DNA of 49,487 nucleotides from Macrococcus equipercicus (GTDB taxonomy: Bacteria > Bacillota > Bacilli > Staphylococcales > Staphylococcaceae): NCBI RefSeq assembly GCF_004359525.2, contig NZ_SCWC02000011.1:1-49487 (forward strand), in the 5' to 3' direction. The translations under genes and the position numbers were made by a program. This document shows positions 27,122 to 35,587 of the stretch, in pieces. How positions within the stretch are numbered: position 1 is the stretch's first letter; the number at the start of each line of letters is the position of its first letter. The notes under the pieces are model-generated. The model saw nothing but the letters and a program-made list of their open reading frames with translations. It had not been told where the DNA came from and searched no databases.

Positions 27122-27247
27122 TATAACACCTCCTCCCGCTAATAAACGAGGGTGACGACATAGCCATTATAACATAAAATAGAACGCATGTTCGCATAAA
27201 ATAGGGGTAATTTAATGATAACAACTAATAAAAGGATGGATTAACCA

Positions 27248-27895
27248 ATGAATTACTATATTATAGGAGATGTCCACGGCTGCTATCATACACTGAAAAA
27301 AATTCTTAAACATTGGCACCCGTCGCAGGAGCAGCTGTTATTTGTCGGTGACTATATTAATAAGGGCCAGCATTCAAGGCAGGTCGTCGCGCTGATCAGA
27401 AAACTGCAGCGGCAGTATCCTGATACGGTGTGTCTTAAAGGGAACCACGAATATGAGATGGTCAAATACATCGAAAGTCATACACCGTTGCAAGAGATGA
27501 AGGATAATTACCGCAATACATTGAAGGACTATGACCTGCTGCATCGTTATCAAGACGACGTCAACTGGATGAAAAACTTACCACTGTTTTATGAGAACAA
27601 AGCGATCTACGTTTCTCATGCCGGTGTGAACTTCTTAGGTGTCAGAAAGTTCAAGGAAGATTCATGGTGGAGTGTGCTGCGGTTCCGCGGGAAGCTGAAG
27701 CGGATGAAGCAATTGCAGGTCATCGGCCATACACCGACTTTGACAGGACGACCGGAATATACAGAGAAATTTCACAGCTTGAATATAGACAGCGGGGCAG
27801 GTAATTTTACTGCGCTGTCAGCCGTGCTGATCAGTGCTGACGGCCGCCTGCTGCGCACGTTCACTGAGAAAGTAGAACAAGACGATCACCGGTAA
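27248..27895 (+). CDS. PPP-family metallophosphatase (Ser/Thr phosphatase-like)
   Basis: All five metal and catalytic blocks of the phosphoprotein phosphatase/ApaH superfamily are seen: GDVHG (residues 7-11), GDYINKG, GNHE, SHAG and GHTPT. The second motif has Asn-Lys where most have Asp-Arg. The length of 215 residues fits bacterial PrpA/PrpE-like enzymes. Substrates could be phosphoproteins or diadenosine tetraphosphate; sequence cannot decide. No membrane segments. GGATGG lies before the ATG. A terminator overlaps its end. Confidence 0.86.
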   Translation: MNYYIIGDVHGCYHTLKKILKHWHPSQEQLLFVGDYINKGQHSRQVVALIRKLQRQYPDTVCLKGNHEYEMVKYIESHTPLQEMKDNYRNTLKDYDLLHRYQDDVNWMKNLPLFYENKAIYVSHAGVNFLGVRKFKEDSWWSVLRFRGKLKRMKQLQVIGHTPTLTGRPEYTEKFHSLNIDSGAGNFTALSAVLISADGRLLRTFTEKVEQDDHR

Positions 27896-27907
27896 GGTGG
27901 TCGTCTT
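27879..27907. terminator. terminator, phosphatase / LtrA gene
   Basis: AAGACGATCACC and GGTGGTCGTCTT pair with one wobble around a five-base loop, between convergent genes. Confidence 0.75.
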
Positions 27908-27908
27908 C

Positions 27909-29057
27909 TTATTCCTGAGGATATTTTGTGCGGTAAATATAAGAAGAGACAAAAAATATAGATACTGTAATGATTGAAGTTGAAATCGGCAATGTATACG
28001 GTGCGTCCTTCAGTAAATATTCTATAAAAAAGCCGGCGATGAGTATAGCAGTCATAATGACAATCATATGCTTATCGTGCTTAAAATCTTCATGAGAATA
28101 ATTCAAGGTCAGCAGCAGTCCGGTGAAATAACAGCCGAGCGCACCGTACATCAACTGAACTTTGAACAGGTTCGTGACATCATTGTTGGCGTCAAGAATA
28201 AGTGATGCGTTGACCATGCCAAGACCAATCAGTATAAAGAAATGAGCGATAGTCAGCGTCATACCAGAGGCGTATCTATCATAGCTGATCAACCGGTTTG
28301 TCTTCATCCAGTAAGAGCCGAACAGAGAGACAATAATCAAAAATAATAAGAAATCTGTATATTTAATATCATCAATCTTGAATATTTTAGTCAGTCCAAT
28401 AATGGTCTCACCGAACATAATAATGGTCAGCAGCGTATAGCGTTCAACCATATGCGGCACGTTAATAGCTGACTGCTTCAGCTTTTTTGTGAAAGGCATC
28501 GGGAACACGCAAGCAGTCACAATAGCAAGCCCGAAGAAGATGTACATTAACGGAGAAGACAATACAATCGAGAAAGTCGCAAGAACAGCACTGATCAGCA
28601 TCGCTGTCCCGAAAGTAATGGCTGCGAATCTGTCTTCATCTGTGATTTTATCGAGCAGACTTAGAAAGAACTGCAGACTGGTTGAAAAATACAGAATCGC
28701 GATGCAGATATTAACCGCATCAAATACTTCTGAAAAATGCTTGTCCAGGCTGATAGCGAGGAAAATAGCGATGAACATATTGAACAGCAAAAACACGACG
28801 TCCTTTGGTCGGAGAGCGCCGAACCGGTTTGTGTAAGCAGTCTGGTATGACCAGACTGAATAAAACACAAGCGTCATCACAATATATTTCATAAAGCTGT
28901 CGAGCGGGATATCACCATTTTTGCCGTTAAGAATCGTGTGGGATATTTGTGCAATAGCAAAAACATAAACCAGATCATAGAAGAGTTCTGTTAGTTCCAC
29001 ACTCTTTGTTTCCTCTTCATGCCTGTCTGTTAAATCTTCGGCAAAATGCTCTTTCAT
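27909..29057 (-). CDS. ltrA: LtrA family low-temperature requirement membrane protein
   Basis: A 382-residue polytopic protein (about 11 membrane helices). The start, KSVELTELFYDLVYVFAIAQISH, and the middle block ERYTLLTIIMFGETIIGL are the signature of the LtrA family (low temperature requirement A). The molecular role is unknown. GGGGGT precedes the ATG. The small EF-hand-like gene lies 38 bp upstream on the same strand and may be cotranscribed. Confidence 0.87.
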   Translation of the reverse strand: MKEHFAEDLTDRHEEETKSVELTELFYDLVYVFAIAQISHTILNGKNGDIPLDSFMKYIVMTLVFYSVWSYQTAYTNRFGALRPKDVVFLLFNMFIAIFLAISLDKHFSEVFDAVNICIAILYFSTSLQFFLSLLDKITDEDRFAAITFGTAMLISAVLATFSIVLSSPLMYIFFGLAIVTACVFPMPFTKKLKQSAINVPHMVERYTLLTIIMFGETIIGLTKIFKIDDIKYTDFLLFLIIVSLFGSYWMKTNRLISYDRYASGMTLTIAHFFILIGLGMVNASLILDANNDVTNLFKVQLMYGALGCYFTGLLLTLNYSHEDFKHDKHMIVIMTAILIAGFFIEYLLKDAPYTLPISTSIITVSIFFVSSYIYRTKYPQE

Positions 29058-29095
29058 TGCTGACCCCCTTTTGAAAAAATCAATGTGAACTGATC

Positions 29096-29326
29096 TTAAA
29101 AGTGATGAATATCTTTAGGTGTCAATTTTAAAATTTTGTCGACATTGATAGCTGAAAAAGTATCGCCTTCTTTAATAGATAAAAATCCGTTAGCATTACG
29201 GTCAAATTTTGCGATGAAGTTGTTGAAAGTGATGCTTTCGTTAGTCGTCAAACGTTCAAAATGACTGAGAGTGACTCCATCTTCCATTAAAACTTCAATG
29301 TGTAAGTATTCATTACTTTCTGACAT
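29096..29326 (-). CDS. small protein with EF-hand-like loop
   Basis: A 76-residue cytoplasmic protein that I do not recognise. The ATG at 29326 is chosen because GGGAG lies nine bases upstream; a longer reading from 29389 crosses the promoter. Residues about 42-53, DRNANGFLSIKE, fit the 12-position EF-hand loop (D, N, N, G, hydrophobic at 8, E at 12). A single unpaired EF-hand is unusual, and the flanking helices are not clear, so calcium binding is only a suggestion. Confidence 0.65.
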   Translation of the reverse strand: MSESNEYLHIEVLMEDGVTLSHFERLTTNESITFNNFIAKFDRNANGFLSIKEGDTFSAINVDKILKLTPKDIHHF

Positions 29327-29395
29327 GATTTCAAGCTCCCTTAACAATAGATTTGTTAGTTTATACCCTAAAAAGCTTATATTATACATATAATC

Positions 29396-29431
29396 CTCTC
29401 TAGTAATTAGTTACTACAAATTACTAGAGAG
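29396..29431. promoter_or_regulatory. 13-bp perfect palindrome between divergent genes
   Basis: CTCTCTAGTAATT and its exact complement are separated by 10 bp. No T-tract follows on either strand, so it is not a terminator. It lies between the small EF-hand-like gene (minus) and the oxidoreductase (plus, with TATAAT at 29458-29463). It is a good candidate operator; the regulator is unknown. Confidence 0.55.
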
Positions 29432-29486
29432 CAGTAGTCATGTCAAACAATGGGGTATATAATTGAAAAGCGAGGAGGGGAACTTA

Positions 29487-30683
29487 ATGCTGCATAACGG
29501 AGAATTATTCTGGCCGAAGACTTACTATAACAAACATTATCCAGCGCTTGACCATGACGCGGTCTGTGACGTTCTTATCGTGGGCGGCGGTATGAGCGGT
29601 GCGATAACCGCATTTACGATGGCACGCGCTGGCTATCGAACGATTATGATTGATAAAGAAACGATTGCCGGAGAAAGTTCGGCAGCTAATACAGGACTGC
29701 TGCAGTTTATGAGCGATAAACCGCTTGCTGACTGTATTGAAGATTTCGGTGAGGAAGACGCATACGAATTTTATGAGCTGTCATTCCGCGGTATGAATTA
29801 TATCCGTGAACTATGCACAGAACTGCCTGCTGATGTAGAATTTCATGACCGTGATAGCGTCCTTTATGCTTCAAAGAAACGGCATGATAGTATGTTACGG
29901 GCAGAGTATATCGCCCTCAGGAAGTTCGGCTTCCCGTGTGAGCTGTTGACTGGAACGGAGCTGTACAACAAATATGGTATTTCTCGGTCGATGGGGCTTG
30001 TGACGCATTGTGACGGAGAAATTAACCCGTACGTATTTATCCAGCGTTTAGTTGAGAAGGCGGTATCGGACTACGGGCTTAAGGTTTTTGAACGGACTGA
30101 GCTGCTGAACTGGAGAAGCGACGGAGAGGAAGTGCGCTGTGATGTCACTCGTCACCATATTACAGCGCAGCACGTTGTTTATGCTGGGGGCTATGCGGAT
30201 AATGAGTTCGTGAAGGCGATCAAGAAGAAGCGCTTCGTCCGCTCTTTCGCCCTTGTCTCCAAGCCGCTGAGCAGTAATCAGTTCTGGGCTGATAAGGCGA
30301 TGCTCTGGGAGACAGCGAGACCTTATCTATACATCAGGCATGTAGAAGGCAACAGAATTCTAGTCGGCGGACTTGATGATAATAACAGAAGAATCCCTTC
30401 TAAACGACTGATCCGTAAAAAATCCCGCCGGTTAATCCGTGAGTTTCATAAGTTATTCCCGACGATTACGCTGGAAGCGGCTGACTGTTACGGTGCGCGG
30501 TTCGGTGAAACAAAAGACGGGAAGCCGTTTATCGGAGAAGTGCCGGACATGCCGAACTGCTACATGCTGCTTGGTTACGGCGGCAATGGAACAGTCTATT
30601 CGGCATTTGGAGCAAAATTGCTGCTTGAAATGATACGCGGAGAAGAGAATCCTCAGCACCGTTTATTCAAACTGGAGCGATAA
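29487..30683 (+). CDS. FAD-dependent oxidoreductase (DAO family)
   Basis: A D-amino-acid-oxidase-like flavoprotein of 398 residues. The dinucleotide-binding motif VLIVGGGMSGAITAF is at about residues 29-43, followed by the acidic end of beta-2 (MIDKE). The C-terminal YGARFGETKDGKPFIGE and GYGGNGTVYS segments match the FAD-contacting C-terminal blocks of the family. No signal peptide. The ATG at 29487 lies just after AGGAGGGG; the earlier TTG is upstream of that site. The substrate (amine or amino acid) is unknown. Confidence 0.86.
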   Translation: MLHNGELFWPKTYYNKHYPALDHDAVCDVLIVGGGMSGAITAFTMARAGYRTIMIDKETIAGESSAANTGLLQFMSDKPLADCIEDFGEEDAYEFYELSFRGMNYIRELCTELPADVEFHDRDSVLYASKKRHDSMLRAEYIALRKFGFPCELLTGTELYNKYGISRSMGLVTHCDGEINPYVFIQRLVEKAVSDYGLKVFERTELLNWRSDGEEVRCDVTRHHITAQHVVYAGGYADNEFVKAIKKKRFVRSFALVSKPLSSNQFWADKAMLWETARPYLYIRHVEGNRILVGGLDDNNRRIPSKRLIRKKSRRLIREFHKLFPTITLEAADCYGARFGETKDGKPFIGEVPDMPNCYMLLGYGGNGTVYSAFGAKLLLEMIRGEENPQHRLFKLER

Positions 30684-30712
30684 CCTGACACTGCTTGAGT
30701 CAGGTTATTTTG
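30681..30712 (+). terminator. oxidoreductase terminator
   Basis: TAACCTGAC and GTCAGGTTA form a stem overlapping the stop codon, followed by a short T-rich stretch. Confidence 0.75.
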
Positions 30713-30769
30713 TTTGCTTGAGAAAATCCACTTCTGTGTTAACTTTAAGTTAACATATGGAGGTGTCCA

Positions 30770-30835
30770 ATGATTATTAAAAGTTTAGCAGATATGAAGA
30801 GCTTATCATAGTATCAGGCACTGAGCGGCCGCACA
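30770..30835 (+). pseudogene. original 5' end of the NERD gene, cut by an amber codon
   Basis: An ATG at 30770 with a good ribosome site (GGAGGTG) opens 13 codons (MIIKSLADMKSLS), then TAG at 30809-30811, then YQALSGRT in the same frame into the NERD coding region. The intact paralog downstream starts MLLKSCDVPYRLK, then YYDALVGR, so the stop replaces the first Tyr (TAT to TAG). This is a nonsense change and not an unrelated short frame. Confidence 0.8.
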
Positions 30836-31672
30836 ATGTTAACCGAGCGGCAGCAGGCAGAATATTATAAAGCAGCAGCAGGATTTGCCGGGGAAAGAAA
30901 GTTCTTTCAAATGATTGAAAGCTTGCAGGAATGCATAGTGTTATGGGATGTTGCGCTTGACTGGCAGTATAAAGGAAGTGCGCAGTTTGATTTTCTAGTC
31001 ATTCACGGCAGCCGTTTAATTCATTACGACGTGAAGAATGTCAAAGGTCATTACGTTCTGACCGGCGATAACTTGAAATCATCGTTCGGATATTTGATGA
31101 AAAACCCGCTTGGCCAGCTGCTGAGGGCGGACGGAATATTGAAGGCACATGCCGACAGTTACAGCTCTCACTATGAAGTGGAAAGTTATGTCGTCTTTAT
31201 TAATGAAGACTTTCATTTTTCGGGTAATAACGATAATGAACACTGGCTGTTTCCCGGGCAGTTGAAACGTCATCTCCGTGAGCTGGAGCGTGCGAATCAT
31301 CTGAAGCATGACAATATTGGTCTCGGCAATTATTTGCTGTCTTGTCATAACCCCCATGATCACATACTGCCGGTTAAAAGTGAGTTCTCGGCAGTCGCCC
31401 GGGGTATGAAGTGCCCGCAATGCTGCAAGCTTGTAGAAGTGACGTTCAAAGGCCGGCGGAAGTTTCGATGTCCACTATGCAGTCGGACGACTTTGTATCA
31501 TGCGCTTCTTGAATATAATTTAACTGAACTTTATTATTTGAAGGGCAGTCCTTTTCATTTAAAGGAAGCAATGGCCTGGTGCGGTAACCCTTCACGAGCA
31601 AGCGTATACCGCGTGCTGAAATCAAAATTCAAGTCAACCGGCCATACAAAAGGCACGAAATATTATTTATAA
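30836..31672 (+). CDS. NERD domain protein with zinc ribbon (paralog 1, 5'-truncated)
   Basis: The 278-residue frame starts at an ATG without a clear ribosome site, because the original start at 30770 is separated by an amber codon. A NERD (nuclease-related) core is at about residues 15-125, with Asp52 in AQFDF and Asp65-Val-Lys67 in HYDVKN, a PD-(D/E)XK-like pair. A Cys4 ribbon follows (Cys193, Cys196, Cys212, Cys215). The last 35 residues (WCGNPSRASVYRVL, FKSTG, KYYL) are shared with paralog 2 and could be a small helix-turn-helix. It may survive by reinitiation or be inactive. Hairpin repeats start 8 bp after its stop. Confidence 0.8.
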   Translation: MLTERQQAEYYKAAAGFAGERKFFQMIESLQECIVLWDVALDWQYKGSAQFDFLVIHGSRLIHYDVKNVKGHYVLTGDNLKSSFGYLMKNPLGQLLRADGILKAHADSYSSHYEVESYVVFINEDFHFSGNNDNEHWLFPGQLKRHLRELERANHLKHDNIGLGNYLLSCHNPHDHILPVKSEFSAVARGMKCPQCCKLVEVTFKGRRKFRCPLCSRTTLYHALLEYNLTELYYLKGSPFHLKEAMAWCGNPSRASVYRVLKSKFKSTGHTKGTKYYL

Positions 31673-31679
31673 GCCATAA

Positions 31680-31792
31680 TTGCATCACAAGCGCGAAAGT
31701 TATGATGCAAAAAGCAGTAATTGCATCACAAGTACGAAAGTTATGATGCAAAAAGCAGTAATTGCATCACAAGCGCGAGAGTTATGATGCAT
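31680..31792. repeat. 41-bp tandem hairpin repeats, three copies, 3' of NERD paralog 1
   Basis: Copies start at 31680, 31721 and 31762, a 41-bp period. Each has an 8-bp perfect stem, TTGCATCA / TGATGCAA (the third ends TGATGCAT), around a 15-base loop that varies slightly between copies. Spacers are AAAGCAGTAA. The array begins 8 bp after the NERD stop and ends 8 bp before the AGGAGGGG ribosome site of the next gene. Confidence 0.9.
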
Positions 31793-31812
31793 TTCCTGAA
31801 AGGAGGGGCGCT

Positions 31813-32310
31813 ATGACAACGTCTTTGCAGCGAGAAGTCAAGCAGCTGATGTACGGGGAAGGTGCATCTGCTGCAGGATTCATTATATTATGGGGCATTA
31901 CTGCTGTTATTAATGAAGAGGCACGCAGTTATTTATTGAATCCGCTGTACATCGTTCCTTTGCTGACAATCTGCATCATACTTGCGGCCGGGAGCTATTT
32001 CTGGTCGATTATGAACAGCTGTATTAAAGAAAAGCGACCCGTAAGATTGACTGCTGCACAGCGCAGCCGGTTCGCTTGGCTGCACCGGCTGATTATTATA
32101 GCGATGATCACTGCGACTATACTGATGGTCATCAATCTGCCGGTCAGTCAGCCGCTGCTTCTGATACTGATCTATAGTTTTATGTGGCTTGAATACATCA
32201 ATTATTTTCATATGAGATTGTCTTATTTATCACCGCGTGAATTCAAACAGCTCCTGATCCATAGAAAGCCGGCACGTTCACAGTTATCGCGGGCACTGCG
32301 GTCAAAATAG
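31813..32310 (+). CDS. four-helix membrane protein of unknown function
   Basis: A 165-residue protein with about four membrane segments and a basic C-terminus (RKPARSQLSRALRSK). The ATG at 31813 lies five bases after AGGAGGGG; an in-frame TTG in the third hairpin repeat is not a likely start. I do not recognise the family. The hairpin array forms its 5' leader, so repeat folding could affect its expression. It precedes helD by 53 bp. Confidence 0.72.
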   Translation: MTTSLQREVKQLMYGEGASAAGFIILWGITAVINEEARSYLLNPLYIVPLLTICIILAAGSYFWSIMNSCIKEKRPVRLTAAQRSRFAWLHRLIIIAMITATILMVINLPVSQPLLLILIYSFMWLEYINYFHMRLSYLSPREFKQLLIHRKPARSQLSRALRSK

Positions 32311-32363
32311 CTGTATCTCACTGCGTAATCCGCTAAAATAGTAATACTGCAAAGGAGGATGTT

Positions 32364-34433
32364 ATGGTTTCAAAAGATAAAGAAGCACTGCATCTTGAAG
32401 GTGTCATCAGCCTGATTGATGTCATACATGATGAACTGACAGGTGAACTGTCCAGAACGACCGGCGAGTTGATTGAAGAACGGCGTCACGCGCTGGCCGA
32501 GCTTGGTTCTGAGATTTCCGATGATACACAGATTGAATATTCACAAGTACTGCCGTCGCTTAAAATGCAGGAAGAGATTCAAGTCAACCGGCAGGATGTT
32601 GCCGGCAGCTTAAGTAGAATGAAGGACCGTCCTTATTTCGGAGCGGTGACCATTACTGATGACGATGCAGGCCGGGAAAAGCTTTACATCGGCCTTAACA
32701 GTTTAAAAGACCCATCGACAAACGATTTAATTATATATGACTGGCGGACGCCGGTCGCAAGCACGTACTATGCCAATCACCTTGGACCGGTGACTTACAA
32801 TGTACCGGATGTCGGCGCGAGAACGGTCGATGTCAATGAGCGGATCCAGCTGGTCATTGAAGACGGCAGACTGCTGGACGTCTTCGATTCTGAACTTTAT
32901 ATCGGTGATGATGCACTGCAGCATCTATTGGTGGACACGGCGAAAGACCGGATGAAAGCCATCGTCTCGACAATCCAGCAGGATCAGAACGAGATTATTA
33001 GGCAGACGTCTGCTAAAGATATGCTTGTGCTCGGACCGCCGGGCAGCGGAAAGACGTCCATTGCTATGCAGCGGATTGCCTACTTGTTATATTTGCACCG
33101 TCATAAAATGTCGGCTGACAATATGCTCTTCATCACACCGAATGAAATGTTCGGTGACTATATCGGTGAAGTGCTGCCGGAACTTGGAGAAGCATCAATC
33201 AACGCGACGACGTTTTTCCGGCTCCGCTACAAGCTCGGCCGGCGCAACGAATATGAGACGCTGTTCAAGCATATTGAACGGATGAGACATGCCGGCGCTG
33301 AAGAGCAGCACGACTTTACATTGAAATCATCCGAGGCAATGCTCGCTGCGCTCGACCGGACGATCGCGCAGCTTGCCGAGCGTGAACTGAAGTTCAGAAC
33401 AGTGCGCATTAAAGAGGAGCCTTTTGCTACGACTGAAGAACTTGAATATTTGTTCTATGACAAGTTCAAGTCATCACCTATCGATACACGGCTTAAGAAG
33501 ATTCAAGTCGAGCTGACACCCCGCTACCATAAGGCACTCGATAAAGCGATCAAAGAGCGGACGAAAGCACTGAAAAAAGTGCATACGTATATCGGTACAG
33601 ATGATGAGCTTGAACGTCGGGCAAAGCAGGAGATGACCAAGCAGTTCAGAACGCTTAAAAATTATATTGCGCATCTTCAGTTCGTCAATATTGAGCGCAT
33701 TTATCTCGATACGTTGAAACGGCTGGATAGCGGCACAAGAAACCGGACGATGGCGGCGCTTAAAAATAGGGCACTTAACTATGAGGACATCGCTCCGCTG
33801 CTTTATCTCAATGTTATGATCAAAGGGCTGCAGAAAGAACCGAAAATCCAGCACTTGATTATTGATGAAGTCCAGGACTACAGCCCGGTTCAGCTGGCCT
33901 GCATTTCAGCTGTTTTTCCTAACGCGAGAAAGACAATGCTCGGCGATAAGCATCAACTCGTTCATCCGTTCCCGGTCAATACGCTGGACCAGTTGAATGC
34001 CATTGAACTGACCAAATCATACCGGTCTACTGTTCAGATCACAGAGTTCACAAAACAGCTGATTGATAATGATACGACTGAATCACTCGGTGTGCAGGGC
34101 AGGGAAGTAACATCTATTTCTTTTGAAGCTTTCAAGGAGCAGTTGAAGACACTTGATTCCGAGAGTGCTGCTATTATCAGCCGGGATGCAGCTCACGCTG
34201 AAGCGATTAACGCGGCACTCGCTATGCCGGACGTCACTTTGCTGACGCATGACCAGTTCATCTTTACGAAAGGGAAGCTCATCATGCCGAACTACATGTC
34301 AAAAGGCTTTGAATTTTCATATGTCTTCATTATTGATTATGACGGGTATGATCAAGAGCAGGACAAGTTTCTGCTTTATACGCTCGCCTCAAGAGCGACT
34401 AGAAGTTTGACGCTCGTCGGAAAAGAGGATTGA
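32364..34433 (+). CDS. helD: RNA polymerase recycling ATPase HelD
   Basis: HelD is a UvrD/Rep-like SF1 ATPase that removes stalled RNA polymerase from DNA. A long N-terminal coiled-coil arm and the YFGAVTI / IYDWRTPVAS block precede the Walker A GPPGSGKT (residues 224-231), and Walker B is DEVQDYSP. At 689 residues it is shorter than Bacillus HelD (about 774) but has both the arm and the helicase motifs, and ends SRATRSLTLVG in motif VI. AGGAGG precedes the ATG. A DinB-like gene follows after one base. Confidence 0.92.
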   Translation: MVSKDKEALHLEGVISLIDVIHDELTGELSRTTGELIEERRHALAELGSEISDDTQIEYSQVLPSLKMQEEIQVNRQDVAGSLSRMKDRPYFGAVTITDDDAGREKLYIGLNSLKDPSTNDLIIYDWRTPVASTYYANHLGPVTYNVPDVGARTVDVNERIQLVIEDGRLLDVFDSELYIGDDALQHLLVDTAKDRMKAIVSTIQQDQNEIIRQTSAKDMLVLGPPGSGKTSIAMQRIAYLLYLHRHKMSADNMLFITPNEMFGDYIGEVLPELGEASINATTFFRLRYKLGRRNEYETLFKHIERMRHAGAEEQHDFTLKSSEAMLAALDRTIAQLAERELKFRTVRIKEEPFATTEELEYLFYDKFKSSPIDTRLKKIQVELTPRYHKALDKAIKERTKALKKVHTYIGTDDELERRAKQEMTKQFRTLKNYIAHLQFVNIERIYLDTLKRLDSGTRNRTMAALKNRALNYEDIAPLLYLNVMIKGLQKEPKIQHLIIDEVQDYSPVQLACISAVFPNARKTMLGDKHQLVHPFPVNTLDQLNAIELTKSYRSTVQITEFTKQLIDNDTTESLGVQGREVTSISFEAFKEQLKTLDSESAAIISRDAAHAEAINAALAMPDVTLLTHDQFIFTKGKLIMPNYMSKGFEFSYVFIIDYDGYDQEQDKFLLYTLASRATRSLTLVGKED

Positions 34434-34434
34434 T

Positions 34435-34911
34435 ATGCAGCCACCATTAAACCCGATATTCAGCCAGATCAAATTTCAGGTCGAGTGTATTAAAGAACTG
34501 ATGCACTGTGTCAGCTTCTTCTCTATGGAGCAGGAAATCTATCCCGGGGGCCGGACGTGTCTTGAACTGCTGAGACATATTGTGCTGCTTCCGGAAGCAG
34601 ACTACAGATTGTCACAAGGTGCAGCGGAAGAAGAAATCCGGCAGTTTTATTTTTACTGGGAGAAAGAGCTGACAACGATTGAAATGCTGGAAGCGCGGCT
34701 TGACTTGAGCTTCATTATGTTAGAGGATGCGTATAAAGAGCTGGAACAGGAAGACTTGGTGCGCAGATCCCGCAGTTACTGGGGGACGGCATACAGTCAG
34801 ACGGAGTGGCTGCTCACTATTTTGACGCATTTAAGTCATCACCGCAGCCAGCTGTTCAGCTTTCTGAAAGTTGAAGGAGAAGATCTTCGAACGATTCAAT
34901 TATTTGAATGA
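34435..34911 (+). CDS. DinB-like four-helix protein
   Basis: A 158-residue all-helical protein of the DinB/YfiT type. The metal site is suggested by ELLRHI near residue 43 and HLSHHRSQL near residue 137, where the His residues normally bind a divalent metal. Many such proteins are thiol (bacillithiol) S-transferases, which would suit a Firmicute, but the substrate is not evident. The ATG lies one base after the helD stop, so it is coupled to it. A terminator overlaps its end. Confidence 0.76.
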   Translation: MQPPLNPIFSQIKFQVECIKELMHCVSFFSMEQEIYPGGRTCLELLRHIVLLPEADYRLSQGAAEEEIRQFYFYWEKELTTIEMLEARLDLSFIMLEDAYKELEQEDLVRRSRSYWGTAYSQTEWLLTILTHLSHHRSQLFSFLKVEGEDLRTIQLFE

Positions 34912-34938
34912 TAGACATCTTGAGAGATGTCTATTTTA
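34911..34938 (+). terminator. terminator of helD-dinB unit
   Basis: ATAGACATCT and AGATGTCTAT, a 10-bp perfect stem with TGAG loop, followed by TTTTA. Confidence 0.8.
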
Positions 34939-34962
34939 ATGCGCTCACTGGAGGTTACTATC

Positions 34963-35574
34963 GTGCTGCAAGCTGTATTACATGCATTTTTACTGGCCAT
35001 CGGGCTGATTCTGCCGCTTGGTGTGCAGAACATCTTTGTGTTTAATCAAGGGGCGACACAGCAGAAATTTGCTCGTGCACTTCCCGTGATATTAACAGCG
35101 GCGCTTTGTGATACGCTCTTGATCAGTCTCGCCGTGCTTGGTGTATCGGTCATTATTGTGAGTATGCCTTCACTGCAGATCGCGCTTTATATCGTCGGTA
35201 TCATATTTCTCCTTTATATGAGCTGGTCAATATGGACAAGTGCTGTGACGGCAGAAGAAGGAGCGCCGCTGTCAGCGAAGAAGCAGGTGTTGTTTGCTAT
35301 GTCGGTGTCACTGCTCAATCCTCATGCGATCATGGATACAGTCGGCGTCATCGGGACGAATTCAATCGCTTATGACGGTGCTGAAAAATGGGCGTACACA
35401 TTGACGTGTATCGCTGTGTCATGGCTCTGGTTCTTCATGCTCGCTGTTGCCGGCAGAAAAGCAGGTCATATTGATAAAGATGGCAAACTGCTCACTGCTA
35501 TTAACAAGCTGTCGGTATTCATCATCTTGATCGTGATCGTCATGCTGGTGAGACAGCTTATGGAATTGATTTAA
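34963..35574 (+). CDS. LysE/ArgO family amino-acid exporter
   Basis: A six-helix membrane protein of 203 residues. The GLILPLGVQNIFVFNQGA opening, the acidic DTLLI position and the SLLNPHAIMDTVGV motif are those of LysE/ArgO exporters, probably for basic amino acids. The start is a GTG at 34963, seven bases after GGAGGT. An ATG at 34927 lies inside the preceding terminator hairpin and is not used. The GNAT gene follows after 13 bp. Confidence 0.86.
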   Translation: MLQAVLHAFLLAIGLILPLGVQNIFVFNQGATQQKFARALPVILTAALCDTLLISLAVLGVSVIIVSMPSLQIALYIVGIIFLLYMSWSIWTSAVTAEEGAPLSAKKQVLFAMSVSLLNPHAIMDTVGVIGTNSIAYDGAEKWAYTLTCIAVSWLWFFMLAVAGRKAGHIDKDGKLLTAINKLSVFIILIVIVMLVRQLMELI

Positions 35575-35587
35575 CAGGGGGAAGAAG

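Noticed and set aside
31762-31812. TTG start in the third hairpin for the membrane protein
   Set aside because: AGGAGGGG lies downstream of it and directly before the ATG at 31813, which is the natural start.
34927-34962. ATG start of the LysE-type gene at 34927
   Set aside because: It is inside the preceding terminator hairpin; the GTG at 34963 has the ribosome site.
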